Assembly (NCBI GenBank): GCA_032054765.1
Contig: DAMBSC010000006.1
Location: 62,001 to 126,000 of the forward strand
Source of the DNA: DFXE01 sp032054765
Lineage (GTDB): Bacteria > Bacteroidota > Bacteroidia > Bacteroidales > Tannerellaceae
Length of the DNA: 64,000 nt
Direction of reading: 5' to 3'
Every line of letters begins with the position of its first letter. Position 1 is the stretch's first letter. The position numbers were made by a program, and so were the translations under genes. Below are positions 46,066 to 54,518 of the stretch, piece by piece. The notes below the pieces were generated by a model. That model was not told the origin of the DNA. It searched no databases and saw nothing but the letters and a program-made list of their open reading frames with translations.

Positions 46066-46764
46066 ATGATAGGCATCTTTATAATATTATTTATTTCATG
46101 GGGACTTCTTTATTTTTTTGAGAAAGAAAATTTATGGGTATTAGGATTCAAACCTTTCTCTAAGAAATTATTACAGTTTATCTCTGGCTTTATTATTACA
46201 GCTATGCTTTGTATTATTGTTCAACTACTTGATGCCATCATAAAATCATCCGAATGGGTATTAAATAACAATATTACTATTCAAAATATTTTACAAGCAG
46301 GTTGGTCGGATTTGAAATCTGTTGTAACAGAACTGTTAATTTTCTGCGGAGCCTTGCTGTATATTCTCATAAAAAGGATAGGTAGTAAGAACGGAATCTT
46401 TATATCTGCTATAGCTTTTGGCATATATCATTGGTTTTCTTATAGTATAATAGGAAACATAGTATTAATGACTACTATTTTTATCGGAACAGGTTTTTCC
46501 GGATATGTCTGGGCTTTGGCTTATTCTAAAACGCGATCTATTATGCTTCCGTTAGGACTTCATCTGGGTTGGAATTTTACACAAAATACAATATTTTCAA
46601 AAGGTCCTCTGGGAGATTTAATACTTATAAAACAAGGAGGTGTTGTTTTAGATGGATTAATATCTTTACTTATATTTATCATACCTCTTTTTTGTGTACC
46701 ATTTATTCAATTATTATATGTTCTATACTTTGTACGTGATGAGTCAATCATAAATCCAGAGTAA
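46066..46764 (+). CDS. CPBP-family membrane protein with an altered active site
   Basis: A 232-residue protein with about six or seven membrane helices of the CAAX-protease/bacteriocin-processing (CPBP) family. The later motifs are kept: FGIYH at 118-122 and HLGWNF near 180. The first motif, normally EExxxR, reads T88-E89 with Phe at the Arg position. Peptidase activity is therefore doubtful, though the second Glu and both His motifs remain. It follows recQ by 21 bases and overlaps the convergent gene by 21 bases. Confidence 0.8.
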   Translation: MIGIFIILFISWGLLYFFEKENLWVLGFKPFSKKLLQFISGFIITAMLCIIVQLLDAIIKSSEWVLNNNITIQNILQAGWSDLKSVVTELLIFCGALLYILIKRIGSKNGIFISAIAFGIYHWFSYSIIGNIVLMTTIFIGTGFSGYVWALAYSKTRSIMLPLGLHLGWNFTQNTIFSKGPLGDLILIKQGGVVLDGLISLLIFIIPLFCVPFIQLLYVLYFVRDESIINPE

Positions 46765-47388
46765 AGCCTGTTTTTCTATTTTTTTGAATTTAGTATCAAG
46801 CAGTTTCATAGTTTCATTATCTATGACCGGACACCCTTGGCTGTAACCTAAAGGGAGATGGTAAGGATGGATTTCGTGTGTTGGAATGGGATTATGTGAG
46901 TGCAGTACTATTATTCTTTCATACGCATTGTTATTAGTTTTTTCCAATCCATGCATTTTATAATGCACATTAATACCCCATTTACTATAAGAACGAATAC
47001 CAATCTTATATTTTCCTAATGAGCTGGTATAACTTCCCGGGATATTGCTGAAAACAGGTTTATCTTCCGTACTCTCCATTCCATAACCATGAGCACAAAG
47101 ACTGGATGCTAAAATACTGTCATTCTTAAAATCCCAAAGAAAGAAACGTTTCTTGCCTGAATGAATCTTCATATCTACCAGAAGACAAATATCCGTATTC
47201 AGACCTTTTTCCTTACAAAAAAGGAGAGCACTATCTGCTTTGTTCTTTAATTGACGATACAAAACTAATTGAGGATCTTCTTTTTCTTCCTGAATTACTT
47301 TCTCTTCTATTCCTTTACTTTTCCCTGAACAAGATAAAGGAAACAGGATAAATAAATAAACGATTAAAATATTAATAGGGTTTTTCAT
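46744..47388 (-). CDS. L,D-transpeptidase-like (YkuD-type) lipoprotein
   Basis: A 214-residue lipoprotein (MKNPINILIVYLFILFPLSC, lipidated C20). It has a murein L,D-transpeptidase catalytic-type domain: substrate-loop region SGKKRFFLWDF, GSYTSSLGKYKIG, catalytic His in VLHSHNPIP and nucleophile Cys in GYSQGCPVID. Such enzymes cross-link peptidoglycan stems or attach proteins to them; this subfamily is poorly studied. The gene is convergent to and overlaps the CPBP gene. Confidence 0.85.
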   Translation of the reverse strand: MKNPINILIVYLFILFPLSCSGKSKGIEEKVIQEEKEDPQLVLYRQLKNKADSALLFCKEKGLNTDICLLVDMKIHSGKKRFFLWDFKNDSILASSLCAHGYGMESTEDKPVFSNIPGSYTSSLGKYKIGIRSYSKWGINVHYKMHGLEKTNNNAYERIIVLHSHNPIPTHEIHPYHLPLGYSQGCPVIDNETMKLLDTKFKKIEKQALLWIYD

Positions 47389-47410
47389 AGCTACAAATAT
47401 AGAAAAAACA

Positions 47411-47441
47411 AAAAAAGGATACTCGTCAAAGTATCCTTTTT
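47411..47441. terminator. bidirectional intrinsic terminator beside tRNA-His
   Basis: AAAAGGATAC and GTATCCTTTT pair around TCGTCAAA, with A- and T-runs on the two sides, so it can work on both strands. On the minus strand it ends the tRNA-His transcript. Confidence 0.85.
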
Positions 47442-47447
47442 ATTATG

Positions 47448-47522
47448 GGTGAAAGACGGGACTCGAACCCGCGACCCTTGGAACCACAATCCAATGCTCT
47501 AACCAACTGAGCTACAATCACC
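47448..47522 (-). tRNA. tRNA-His (GTG)
   Basis: A cloverleaf is readable on the minus strand: acceptor GTGATTG/CTTTCAC, D stem GCTC/GAGC, anticodon stem TTGGA/TCCAA with loop TTGTGGT (anticodon GTG), T stem GCGGG/CCCGT with TTCGAGT loop. The tRNA-His-specific extra G(-1) at 47522 can pair with C73 at 47448. Two U-U mismatches lie in the acceptor stem (pairs 5-68 and 6-67). CCA is not fully set by the gene. Confidence 0.95.
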
Positions 47523-47561
47523 ATGTTTTGTCTTCTCTGTTATGCAACTTTTAAGACGGTG

Positions 47562-47592
47562 CAAAGATAGATATTTAGTTTTATTTTGCAAA
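47562..47592 (-). promoter_or_regulatory. tRNA-His promoter
   Basis: On the minus strand TTTG, 19 bases, then TATCTTTG: a perfect Bacteroidota promoter. It continues GCACCG, as in the tRNA-Pro promoter at 55706. Confidence 0.8.
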
Positions 47593-47610
47593 TCTTTATT
47601 ACCAAAAAGC

Positions 47611-48492
47611 TTACTTATAGATATCTTTTTTTCCGGCAAGCAATGTATTTCGCAAAAGGGATACAATCGTCATTGGCCCTACTCCACCTGGAACAGGAGT
47701 AATATAGGAAGCTTTTTGAGAAACTTCATCAAATTTCACATCACCAAAAAGCTTATAACCGCTTTTTGTTACGCTACTGGGTAAACGTGTTGTTCCTACA
47801 TCAATTATAACTGCACCTTCTTTAACCATATCAGCTTTTAAGAATTCAGGTACTCCTAATGCAGCAATAATAATATCGGCACTCAGACACATCTCTTTCA
47901 GATTTTGTGAACGACTATGACAAACCGTTACCGTACAATCACCAGGATAGGATTTCTGCATCATAAGCATGGCCATCGGTTTCCCTACAATATTACTTCT
48001 ACCTAGAATTACACAGTGTTTACCTTTTGTCTGGATCTCATAACGTTTGAGAAGTTCCAAAATACCGGCTGGAGTAGCCGATACAAAACAAGGCAACCCG
48101 ATAGACATTCGTCCTACATTAATAGGATGGAAACCGTCTACATCTTTACGGTAATCAATCGCTTCAATAATTTTTTGCTCAGAAATATGTTTTGGAAGAG
48201 GTAACTGTACAATAAAACCATCAACATCCGGATCTGAATTAAGGCGATCAACGCAAGCCAGCAATTCTTCTTCAGTTACGTCATCTTCATAACGAATCAA
48301 AGATGATTTGAAGCCGACTTCCTCACAAGCCTTTACCTTACTGGCAACATAGGTTTCACTACCTCCATCATGTCCAACAAGTACTGCTGCCAAATGAGGT
48401 ATCTTCCCTCCTGTTCTCTTTATTTGGCTTACCTCTTCTGCAATCTCTTTCTTAATTTGAGCCGAAACAGCCTTTCCGTCTATTAGTTCCAT
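47611..48492 (-). CDS. folD: Methylenetetrahydrofolate dehydrogenase/cyclohydrolase
   Basis: A 293-residue bifunctional FolD that converts methylene-THF to formyl-THF with NADP. It shows YVASKVKACEEVGF with the catalytic Tyr and Lys, VDGFIVQLPLPKHI, the NADP loop GRSNIVGKPMA and the C-terminal TPVPGGVGPMT. ATG at 48492 (MELIDGKAV) is chosen; the frame extends to 48525, but that part lies in the octad hairpin repeat and is not conserved in FolD. Confidence 0.95.
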   Translation of the reverse strand: MELIDGKAVSAQIKKEIAEEVSQIKRTGGKIPHLAAVLVGHDGGSETYVASKVKACEEVGFKSSLIRYEDDVTEEELLACVDRLNSDPDVDGFIVQLPLPKHISEQKIIEAIDYRKDVDGFHPINVGRMSIGLPCFVSATPAGILELLKRYEIQTKGKHCVILGRSNIVGKPMAMLMMQKSYPGDCTVTVCHSRSQNLKEMCLSADIIIAALGVPEFLKADMVKEGAVIIDVGTTRLPSSVTKSGYKLFGDVKFDEVSQKASYITPVPGGVGPMTIVSLLRNTLLAGKKDIYK

Positions 48493-48498
48493 AATATT

Positions 48499-48566
48499 AG
48501 CTGAATTATTGAATGACTGAATCACTGAATTAATTCAGTCACTCAGTAATTAAGTCATTCAGTCTA
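48499..48566. repeat. octad hairpin repeat between ffh and folD
   Basis: Left words CTGAATT, ATTGAATG, ACTGAATC, ACTGAATT; right words ATTCAGTC, ACTCAGTA, ATTAAGTC, ATTCAGTC. The arms meet at AATTAATT-like sequence near 48530 and can pair over about 30 bases. It fills the ffh-folD spacer. Confidence 0.82.
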
Positions 48567-48571
48567 TTGTT

Positions 48572-49894
48572 CTATCTTCTCATTGATGGCATTTTCTTAC
48601 CAGGTTTTGCTGTAGTAAACATCTTCATCATTTTGCGGGTTTCATCGAATTGCTTGATAAGTTTATTTACTTCTTGTACAGAAGTTCCGCTTCCGGCTGC
48701 AATACGGGCTCTTCTTGAACCGTTTAGTATTGCCGGATTAGTACGTTCTGCCGGGGTCATTGAATAGATAATTGCTTCAATACTTTTAAATGCATTATCA
48801 TCAATGTCTATATCTTTCATTGCCTTACCCACTCCCGGGATCATAGATGCCAGGTCCTTCAGATTACCCATCTTCTTTATCTGATGTATCTGAGCAATAA
48901 AATCGTTAAAATCAAATTGATTTTTGGCTATCTTTTTTTGTAAACGTCTGGCAGCTTCTTCATCATATTGTTCCTGTGCACGTTCTACCAGTGACACGAT
49001 ATCCCCCATTCCCAGGATACGATCGGCCATACGTTCGGGATGGAAAACATCGAGTGCTTCCATCTTTTCCCCTGTTCCGACAAACTTGATCGGTTTATCT
49101 ACAACCGTACGAATGGACAAGGCTGCTCCACCGCGAGTATCACCATCAAGCTTAGTAAGTACGACTCCATCGAAATCCAACCTATCATTGAACTCTTTTG
49201 CCGTATTCACCGCATCTTGACCCGTCATAGAGTCTACTACAAACAAAATCTCATCCGGTGAAATCGCTTTTTTTATTGCTGCGATTTCATTCATCATTTG
49301 CTCGTCGATAGCCAATCGACCGGCCGTATCGACAATCACCAAGTCATATCCTTTAGCCTTTGCTTCTTTAATTCCGTTCTGAGCAATCGCTACCGGATTC
49401 TTATTTTCGGGTTCTGAATATACAGGAACTCCTATTTGTTCTCCTAAAACATGTAGTTGTTCGATAGCTGCCGGACGGTAAACATCACCGGCAACCAATA
49501 GAGGTTTCTTCCCTTTTTTGGTTTTAAGCATATTGGCCAGCTTTCCGGAGAAAGTCGTTTTCCCTGAACCTTGCAATCCTGACATAAGGATTACAGCCGG
49601 CGAATTTTTTAAATTTATTTCAGTAGCTGTTCCACCCATTAATTGTGCCAATTCATCATGCACAATTTTCACCATTAATTGGCTCGGTTTAACAGCTGTA
49701 AGAACATTTTGACCTAAAGCTTTTTCTTTTACCGTATCCGTAAACTGTTTTGCTACTTTATAATTTACGTCGGCATCCAACAAAGCTTTCCGAACATCCT
49801 TTAATGTCTCCGCCACATTGATTTCAGTAATGCGACCTTCACCTTTCAATAATTTAAACGATCTGTCTAACCTTTCGCTTAAGCTTTCAAACAT
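48572..49894 (-). CDS. ffh: Signal recognition particle protein Ffh
   Basis: A 440-residue SRP GTPase. N domain (1-90), G domain with GLQGSGKTT (106-114), DTAGRLAID and TKLDGDTRGG, then the methionine-rich M domain (about 300-440), which binds 4.5S RNA and signal peptides (KKMGNLKDLASMIPG; SRRARIAAGSGTSVQEVN). It pairs with FtsY at 13965. The C-terminus ends in a basic GKKMPSMRR tail. Confidence 0.96.
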   Translation of the reverse strand: MFESLSERLDRSFKLLKGEGRITEINVAETLKDVRKALLDADVNYKVAKQFTDTVKEKALGQNVLTAVKPSQLMVKIVHDELAQLMGGTATEINLKNSPAVILMSGLQGSGKTTFSGKLANMLKTKKGKKPLLVAGDVYRPAAIEQLHVLGEQIGVPVYSEPENKNPVAIAQNGIKEAKAKGYDLVIVDTAGRLAIDEQMMNEIAAIKKAISPDEILFVVDSMTGQDAVNTAKEFNDRLDFDGVVLTKLDGDTRGGAALSIRTVVDKPIKFVGTGEKMEALDVFHPERMADRILGMGDIVSLVERAQEQYDEEAARRLQKKIAKNQFDFNDFIAQIHQIKKMGNLKDLASMIPGVGKAMKDIDIDDNAFKSIEAIIYSMTPAERTNPAILNGSRRARIAAGSGTSVQEVNKLIKQFDETRKMMKMFTTAKPGKKMPSMRR

Positions 49895-49935
49895 ATTATA
49901 TAATGTATTTAATTATCTGTTTTTCATTTGAGGTA

Positions 49936-49943
49936 CAAAATTA
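49936..49943 (-). promoter_or_regulatory. -7 box of ffh
   Basis: The minus strand reads TAATTTTG, 42 bases before the ffh ATG. No strong -33 box. Confidence 0.5.
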
Positions 49944-50319
49944 CGAAAAAAATAGAATGATCAGATACTTTATGTATTGAAAATATGTGCAGCGATAAAA
50001 TCGATTTAGGGAATTAAAACAAAAGCGACGTGATTTTTGTTATAATTATATATAAAATATATTAGTCATTGGAAAAAAGTATTTTATTCAATGATTTTTC
50101 AAAAATGATTGCTATTTTTGTCAAACTTTCCAAAAGAAAATAATTTGAAAGTTTTCCTTTTAAGAAAACTTAAGAAATTTACAGCCAAAAATCAGCATTG
50201 AAAATCTGATAAATCTTATTGAAAATTAAAATCTTCAACCGCATATACTAGAAAACTAAGCCAATACATACGAACTGCATATCTTCACAATTCAAATCAA
50301 TTTCTATTTTCAATTTTGC

Positions 50320-50370
50320 AAAAAAAAAATATGTAAACACAAGTTTTTAAAGCATTTGCATTTACATATT
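50320..50370 (-). terminator. terminator of the aromatic operon
   Basis: On the minus strand ATATGTAAA and TTTACATAT form a 9-base-pair stem with a long loop (about 23 bases), followed by ten T residues. It lies 26 bases after the tyrA stop. The A/T-only stem and long loop make its strength uncertain. Confidence 0.6.
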
Positions 50371-50395
50371 TCAAGAAAGATAATCGTTTAATCCG

Positions 50396-51178
50396 TTATT
50401 CGATATTCTTACGTACTTGTAAAAGGAATTCTTTCATAGCCGAAGTATCTTTTTCTTTAACAATCTCTTGTAGCTTTGAAAGCTCTTCCTGAATACGTTC
50501 TATTTGCTTCGGTGTCCTTGGATTAAAGAGGATTTCGGTTAATAAATAGTCGTCTTCTGAAAGCAAACCACGGGCAATTTTCATGTGTTTTTTGAATGTT
50601 GTTCCAGGTGCATCCTGATGTTTCATCGTCGCAGCAAATACTAAAGTGGAAGCAAATGGTATTCCGAGTGAATAGGCAACAACCCGATCATGTTCTTCAA
50701 AAGAGTATTCAAAAATGTTCAACTTTAGTCGGGAATATAAATCCTTAAAGAAAACTTTTCCCAAATGATCACTCTCCGAAATTATGATTGTATTTTCCTT
50801 TTCCAGGTTACCTAAATTAGCGAAAGTGGGTCCAAACATAGGGTGGGTAGAAACATAAGGGAAACCACAGGTATTATAAAATTCCTGTAAGTTTGTTTTG
50901 ACAGAAGCAATATCTGAGATTATACAGTAAGGCTGAAGATATGGAATTACTGCTTTAAACGCTTCTATTGTGTAATTCAATGTCACACAATTAATTACAA
51001 GTTCAGGAGCAAAATTCGTTATCTCTTCTGCCTCTTTTAATCGGAGTGCATTATAAATAAAACGCATTCGTTGTGGATCACTTTCAAGAACAGCTACTTC
51101 ATGATCAAAACTTAACAGATCGGTAAAGAAAGACCCCATCTTTCCTGCACCCAATATCAGAATTTTCATATTTATCAT
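50396..51178 (-). CDS. tyrA: Prephenate dehydrogenase
   Basis: A 260-residue NAD(P)-dependent dehydrogenase that converts prephenate to 4-hydroxyphenylpyruvate for tyrosine. Rossmann loop LGAGKMGSFF, then CVTLNYTIEAF, the substrate region SDIASVKTNLQEF and the catalytic His region STHPMFGP. It lacks an ACT domain, so feedback would come from transcription. Last gene of the pheA operon. ATG at 51178 or 51169 can start it. Confidence 0.92.
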   Translation of the reverse strand: MINMKILILGAGKMGSFFTDLLSFDHEVAVLESDPQRMRFIYNALRLKEAEEITNFAPELVINCVTLNYTIEAFKAVIPYLQPYCIISDIASVKTNLQEFYNTCGFPYVSTHPMFGPTFANLGNLEKENTIIISESDHLGKVFFKDLYSRLKLNIFEYSFEEHDRVVAYSLGIPFASTLVFAATMKHQDAPGTTFKKHMKIARGLLSEDDYLLTEILFNPRTPKQIERIQEELSKLQEIVKEKDTSAMKEFLLQVRKNIE

Positions 51179-51268
51179 CGATTAATGATTAGTGATTAAC
51201 GATTAACGATTAATATCAGAATTGATATCTGTTTATTAATAGTTAACCACTAATCACTAATCGTTAAA
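51179..51268. repeat. heptad hairpin repeat (ATTARYG family), DAHP synthase/tyrA spacer
   Basis: Left words ATTAATG, ATTAGTG, ATTAACG, ATTAACG, ATTAATA (7-base period) face right words GTTAACC, ACTAATC, ACTAATC, GTTAAAA. The middle holds a second small dyad, GATATC-like (TCAGAATTGATATCTG). It lies in the mRNA between two genes of the aromatic operon. A weak trace of the same words occurs at 38409-38440. Confidence 0.8.
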
Positions 51269-51270
51269 AT

Positions 51271-52341
51271 TCAGTTTTGCATAATCTCCATCTGTTGGCG
51301 AACAGATTCTTCATGGATTTCTTTTAATATCTCTTTTACAAAATCGGTATTCAATTCCATCGTTTCACCCATATTGGAACGTTTTTCCAGAATTTCACTA
51401 TAACGGGGTGATTGTAGGATTGGCATATTATGTTCTTTTTTATAAACACCTATTTCACGGGAAATACGCATACGTTTAGCCAAGAGTTCCAGTAAGTTTT
51501 CATCAATAGTATCTATCTGACGTCTTAACTCAGATAAATTTTCTGTTGTTTGTGTTTCATCACGAATAACAAGTAAATTTAATACATAATCAAGAACATC
51601 AGGACTTATCTGTTGATCTGCATCACTCCATGCTGCATCCGGATTACAATGTGACTCGATCATCAAACCATCGAAACTCAAATCCATCGCTTGTTGTGAA
51701 AGTGGAGCTATCAATTCACGGCGCCCGCCAATATGACTCGGATCACAGAAAATAGGTAATTCCGGCATTCTTCTTCTCAGTTCAATAGGGATATGCCATA
51801 AAGGTAAATTACGATAAATTTTTTTATCATATGAACTAAATCCGCGATGAATAGCTCCTAACCGACGGATACCTGCACCATATAATCTTTCGAAAGCTCC
51901 AATCCATAATTCTAAATCAGGATTAACAGGATTTTTTATTAAAACCGGAATATCAGTCCCTTTTAACGCATCAGCAATTTCTTGTACGGCAAATGGATTT
52001 ACAGTTGTACGTGCTCCTATCCATAAAATATCAATTCCTGCTTTCAAAGCTTCGAAAACATGATCTTTTGTCGCCACTTCCGTAGCAACATACATGCCGG
52101 TTTCCTCTTTTACTTTTTTAAGCCATTGTAAACCTATCACCCCTACTCCTTCAAATCCGCCGGGTTTAGTCCGTGGTTTCCATATTCCGGCACGGAATAT
52201 TTTAATACCTTTATTTGCTATACTTCTAGCGGCTTCCATTATCTGCTCTTCAGACTCTGCACTACATGGCCCAGTTATTACAATCGGACGTTGTGGATCA
52301 ACACCCGGTAATATGATTGATTCTAAATTCATTTTCATCAC
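51271..52341 (-). CDS. Bifunctional DAHP synthase / chorismate mutase
   Basis: A 356-residue fusion. Residues about 8-260 are a type I-beta (KDO8P-synthase-like) DAHP synthase (ITGPCSAESEEQI; KPRTKPGGFEGVG; FCDPSHIGG), the first enzyme of the shikimate pathway. Residues about 268-345 are an AroQ chorismate mutase (ELRRQIDTIDENLLELLAKRM). The mutase part often gives allosteric control of the synthase by prephenate or its products. The fusion places the entry and branch-point enzymes in one polypeptide, inside the aromatic operon. Confidence 0.94.
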   Translation of the reverse strand: MMKMNLESIILPGVDPQRPIVITGPCSAESEEQIMEAARSIANKGIKIFRAGIWKPRTKPGGFEGVGVIGLQWLKKVKEETGMYVATEVATKDHVFEALKAGIDILWIGARTTVNPFAVQEIADALKGTDIPVLIKNPVNPDLELWIGAFERLYGAGIRRLGAIHRGFSSYDKKIYRNLPLWHIPIELRRRMPELPIFCDPSHIGGRRELIAPLSQQAMDLSFDGLMIESHCNPDAAWSDADQQISPDVLDYVLNLLVIRDETQTTENLSELRRQIDTIDENLLELLAKRMRISREIGVYKKEHNMPILQSPRYSEILEKRSNMGETMELNTDFVKEILKEIHEESVRQQMEIMQN

Positions 52342-52411
52342 TATTAATTGTTTATTATTATATCTTAATTAAAATTATTTCTAAATTCGATTTATATGAA
52401 TTGTAATATTA

Positions 52412-53608
52412 TTATTTATTAATTCTTTCAACTATCCTAGTTAAAGCTTCTTTTAATATTATTTCTTTACAACACAATGATATACGAATATATCTTTCAC
52501 CTTGATCCCCAAAAATAAAACCAGGAGTAACAAAAACATTTGCATCATATAATAATTCATTTGCCAATTCTTCGCTACTACTAATATTTGCCGGTATTTT
52601 CCCCCATAAAAACATTCCTGATTGATCTTTATCAAAGGAACAACCTAAAGTTCGCATGATTTCTTCAGCAATATTTCGACGGCTTTTATAGACTTTATTC
52701 ATGTTATCGTACCACTCTTTGGGAGCTTTCAAGGCTTCAACCGCCGCATACTGCATGGGTTTAAATTGACCGGAATCTATATTACTTTTCACCTTTAAAA
52801 TCCATTGCACAAATTGTGAATTAGAAGCCAGCATAGCTATTCTCCATCCGGGCATATTGTGTGATTTACTTAATGAATTAAGTTCAATACAAATATCTTT
52901 TGCTCCTGCAACACTTAATATACTTAATGGATTATCATTCAGTATAAAACTATACGGATTATCATTTACGATTATTATATTATGTTTTTTACCGAACGCT
53001 ACCAGCTTTTCAAATAGTTCGATTCCAGCCTTCGCACCTGTAGGCATATTGGGATAATTAACCCACATTAATTTTATTCCTGACAGATCTTGTTTATCCA
53101 ATAAATCCAAATCAGGCTGCCAGCCTTCTTCTTCCTTTAGGTCATATAATTCAATACGGGCTCCAACAAGGTTTGAAACAGAACTATAGGTAGGATAACC
53201 TGGATTAGGAACAAGAACTCCGTCACCGGGATTCAGAAAAGCCATGGAAATATGTAATATACCTTCTTTTGATCCAATTAAAGGTTGTATTTCCGTTTTT
53301 GGATCAAGCTCTACATGATACCACAGGCGATACCAGTCTGCAAAAGCCTGCCGGAGTTCAGGAATACCGATATAAGATTGATATCCATGTTCATCAGGAC
53401 GGTGAGCATGCATACACAATGTGTTTATCGTCTCATCGGAAGGTGGAAGGTCAGGGCTTCCGACTCCTAAATTAATCACATCTTTTCCGGCAGCATTCAT
53501 CTCCGCTATTTCTTTCAGTTTTGTAGAGAAATAGTATTCACTTACCCTATTAACTCTATCCGCGGGACTAATATCACACGCTTTGTTTTCCTTCTGCATA
53601 TTCTCCAA
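52412..53608 (-). CDS. Class I/II PLP aminotransferase, probably aromatic
   Basis: A 398-residue fold-type I aminotransferase. The PLP lysine is in SLSKSHNMPGWRI; the cofactor-binding Asn and Tyr regions are NYPNMPTGA and NDNPYSF; the C-terminal arginine is in ERYIRISLC. Position between pheA and DAHP synthase suggests transamination of phenylpyruvate, 4-hydroxyphenylpyruvate or prephenate (inference). Its first codons overlap the pheA end by 35 bases. Confidence 0.92.
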   Translation of the reverse strand: MENMQKENKACDISPADRVNRVSEYYFSTKLKEIAEMNAAGKDVINLGVGSPDLPPSDETINTLCMHAHRPDEHGYQSYIGIPELRQAFADWYRLWYHVELDPKTEIQPLIGSKEGILHISMAFLNPGDGVLVPNPGYPTYSSVSNLVGARIELYDLKEEEGWQPDLDLLDKQDLSGIKLMWVNYPNMPTGAKAGIELFEKLVAFGKKHNIIIVNDNPYSFILNDNPLSILSVAGAKDICIELNSLSKSHNMPGWRIAMLASNSQFVQWILKVKSNIDSGQFKPMQYAAVEALKAPKEWYDNMNKVYKSRRNIAEEIMRTLGCSFDKDQSGMFLWGKIPANISSSEELANELLYDANVFVTPGFIFGDQGERYIRISLCCKEIILKEALTRIVERINK

Positions 53609-54422
53609 GTATTATAAAATCTTTAGTTAATGGGATTACTGCATCAAGAGCCTGTTTATAACGCATATAATCATTGAAAGTCAAGTTAATATAAAAAAGA
53701 TATTGCCATTCACGGCCTATAATTGGTAAGGATTGTATCTTAGTAAGGTTCATATCGTAAAAAGAAAGAACTGACAACACTTGCGAAAGGCTTCCAACGC
53801 TATGGGAAAGTGCAAAAACAAGAGAAGACTTATTTATTTCGGCACCTTTCATCATATCATCAGCTGTCCACTTATCAGCAATCGCAAGAAAACGGGTATA
53901 GTTATGTTTGTTGGTTTCAATGCCTTCAGCCAGTACTTCCAGGCCATATATTTGTGCAGCTTGTCTACTGCAAATCGCCGCGTGCCCTTTCATTTGTTTT
54001 TCTGCAATCCATTGTGCACTGGTTGCCGTATCGTCTTTCTCTACAATCTTTATATTAGGTAATGTATCCAGAAAGTCCATGCATTGCATTAAAGCGATAG
54101 GATGAGAATCAACTTCAACAATATCATGAATACTCATTCCGGGAAGTGCAGCTAGTGAATGCGAAATACGTAACTTATATTCTCCTATGATCTTAAAACC
54201 ACTTTGACGGATTAACTCATGGTTTTGTAGTAAACTACCGGCAATGGTATTCTCTATTGCCATTAACCCTATAATGGAAGGATCTTTTTTAATAGCCGCA
54301 ATTACGTCTCTGAATGATTCACATCCTATTATCTCTATTTCTTCTCCTTCAAAGTAATTATGGGCGGCCATCTCATGATACGAGCCGGCTATTCCCTGAA
54401 TTGCAACCTTTTTTTTCATCAT
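53574..54422 (-). CDS. pheA: Prephenate dehydratase
   Basis: A 282-residue monofunctional prephenate dehydratase making phenylpyruvate. The catalytic domain (about 4-185) includes IAGSYHEMAA, MAIENTIAGSL and the TRF motif (HNYTRFLAI). A C-terminal ACT domain (about 200-275) should bind phenylalanine. Its usual GALV and ESRP motifs read VGSL and QSLP here, so allosteric control may differ. It is the first structural gene of the operon; the attenuator terminator lies 26 bases upstream. ATG 54422 or 54419 is the start. Confidence 0.94.
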   Translation of the reverse strand: MMKKKVAIQGIAGSYHEMAAHNYFEGEEIEIIGCESFRDVIAAIKKDPSIIGLMAIENTIAGSLLQNHELIRQSGFKIIGEYKLRISHSLAALPGMSIHDIVEVDSHPIALMQCMDFLDTLPNIKIVEKDDTATSAQWIAEKQMKGHAAICSRQAAQIYGLEVLAEGIETNKHNYTRFLAIADKWTADDMMKGAEINKSSLVFALSHSVGSLSQVLSVLSFYDMNLTKIQSLPIIGREWQYLFYINLTFNDYMRYKQALDAVIPLTKDFIILGEYAEGKQSV

Positions 54423-54448
54423 TTTTTCTTTATTCGATTTACACTAAC

Positions 54449-54480
54449 AAAAAAGTCCCGCCGTTCTCGGCAGGACTTTC
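54449..54480 (-). terminator. attenuator terminator of the pheA operon
   Basis: On the minus strand AAAGTCCTGCCG and CGGCGGGACTTT form a 12-base-pair stem (one G-U) around AGAA, with six T residues in all at the end. It ends 26 bases before the pheA ATG, so it must be read through for any expression of the operon. Confidence 0.92.
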
Positions 54481-54518
54481 ATATATTTCTTTGATTTATT
54501 ATTTTTCGCATCAAATCT

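Larger units (their letters stand above)
49895..50395. other. 501-base A/T-rich gap upstream of ffh
   Basis: No gene is supported. The left end holds the ffh -7 box (49936-49943) and the right end the tyrA terminator (50320-50370). Between them I see only A/T-rich sequence with a weak hairpin (AAACTTTC ... GAAAGTTT near 50125-50155). I looked for a 4.5S RNA and found no GC-rich hairpin that would fit. Confidence 0.6.

Noticed and set aside
48493..48525. Extended FolD start at 48525
   Set aside because: The added codons lie in the octad hairpin repeat; FolD proteins begin at the MELIDGK position.
49895..50395. 4.5S (SRP) RNA gene near ffh
   Set aside because: The gap is A/T-rich and has no GC-rich tetraloop hairpin of the SRP type.
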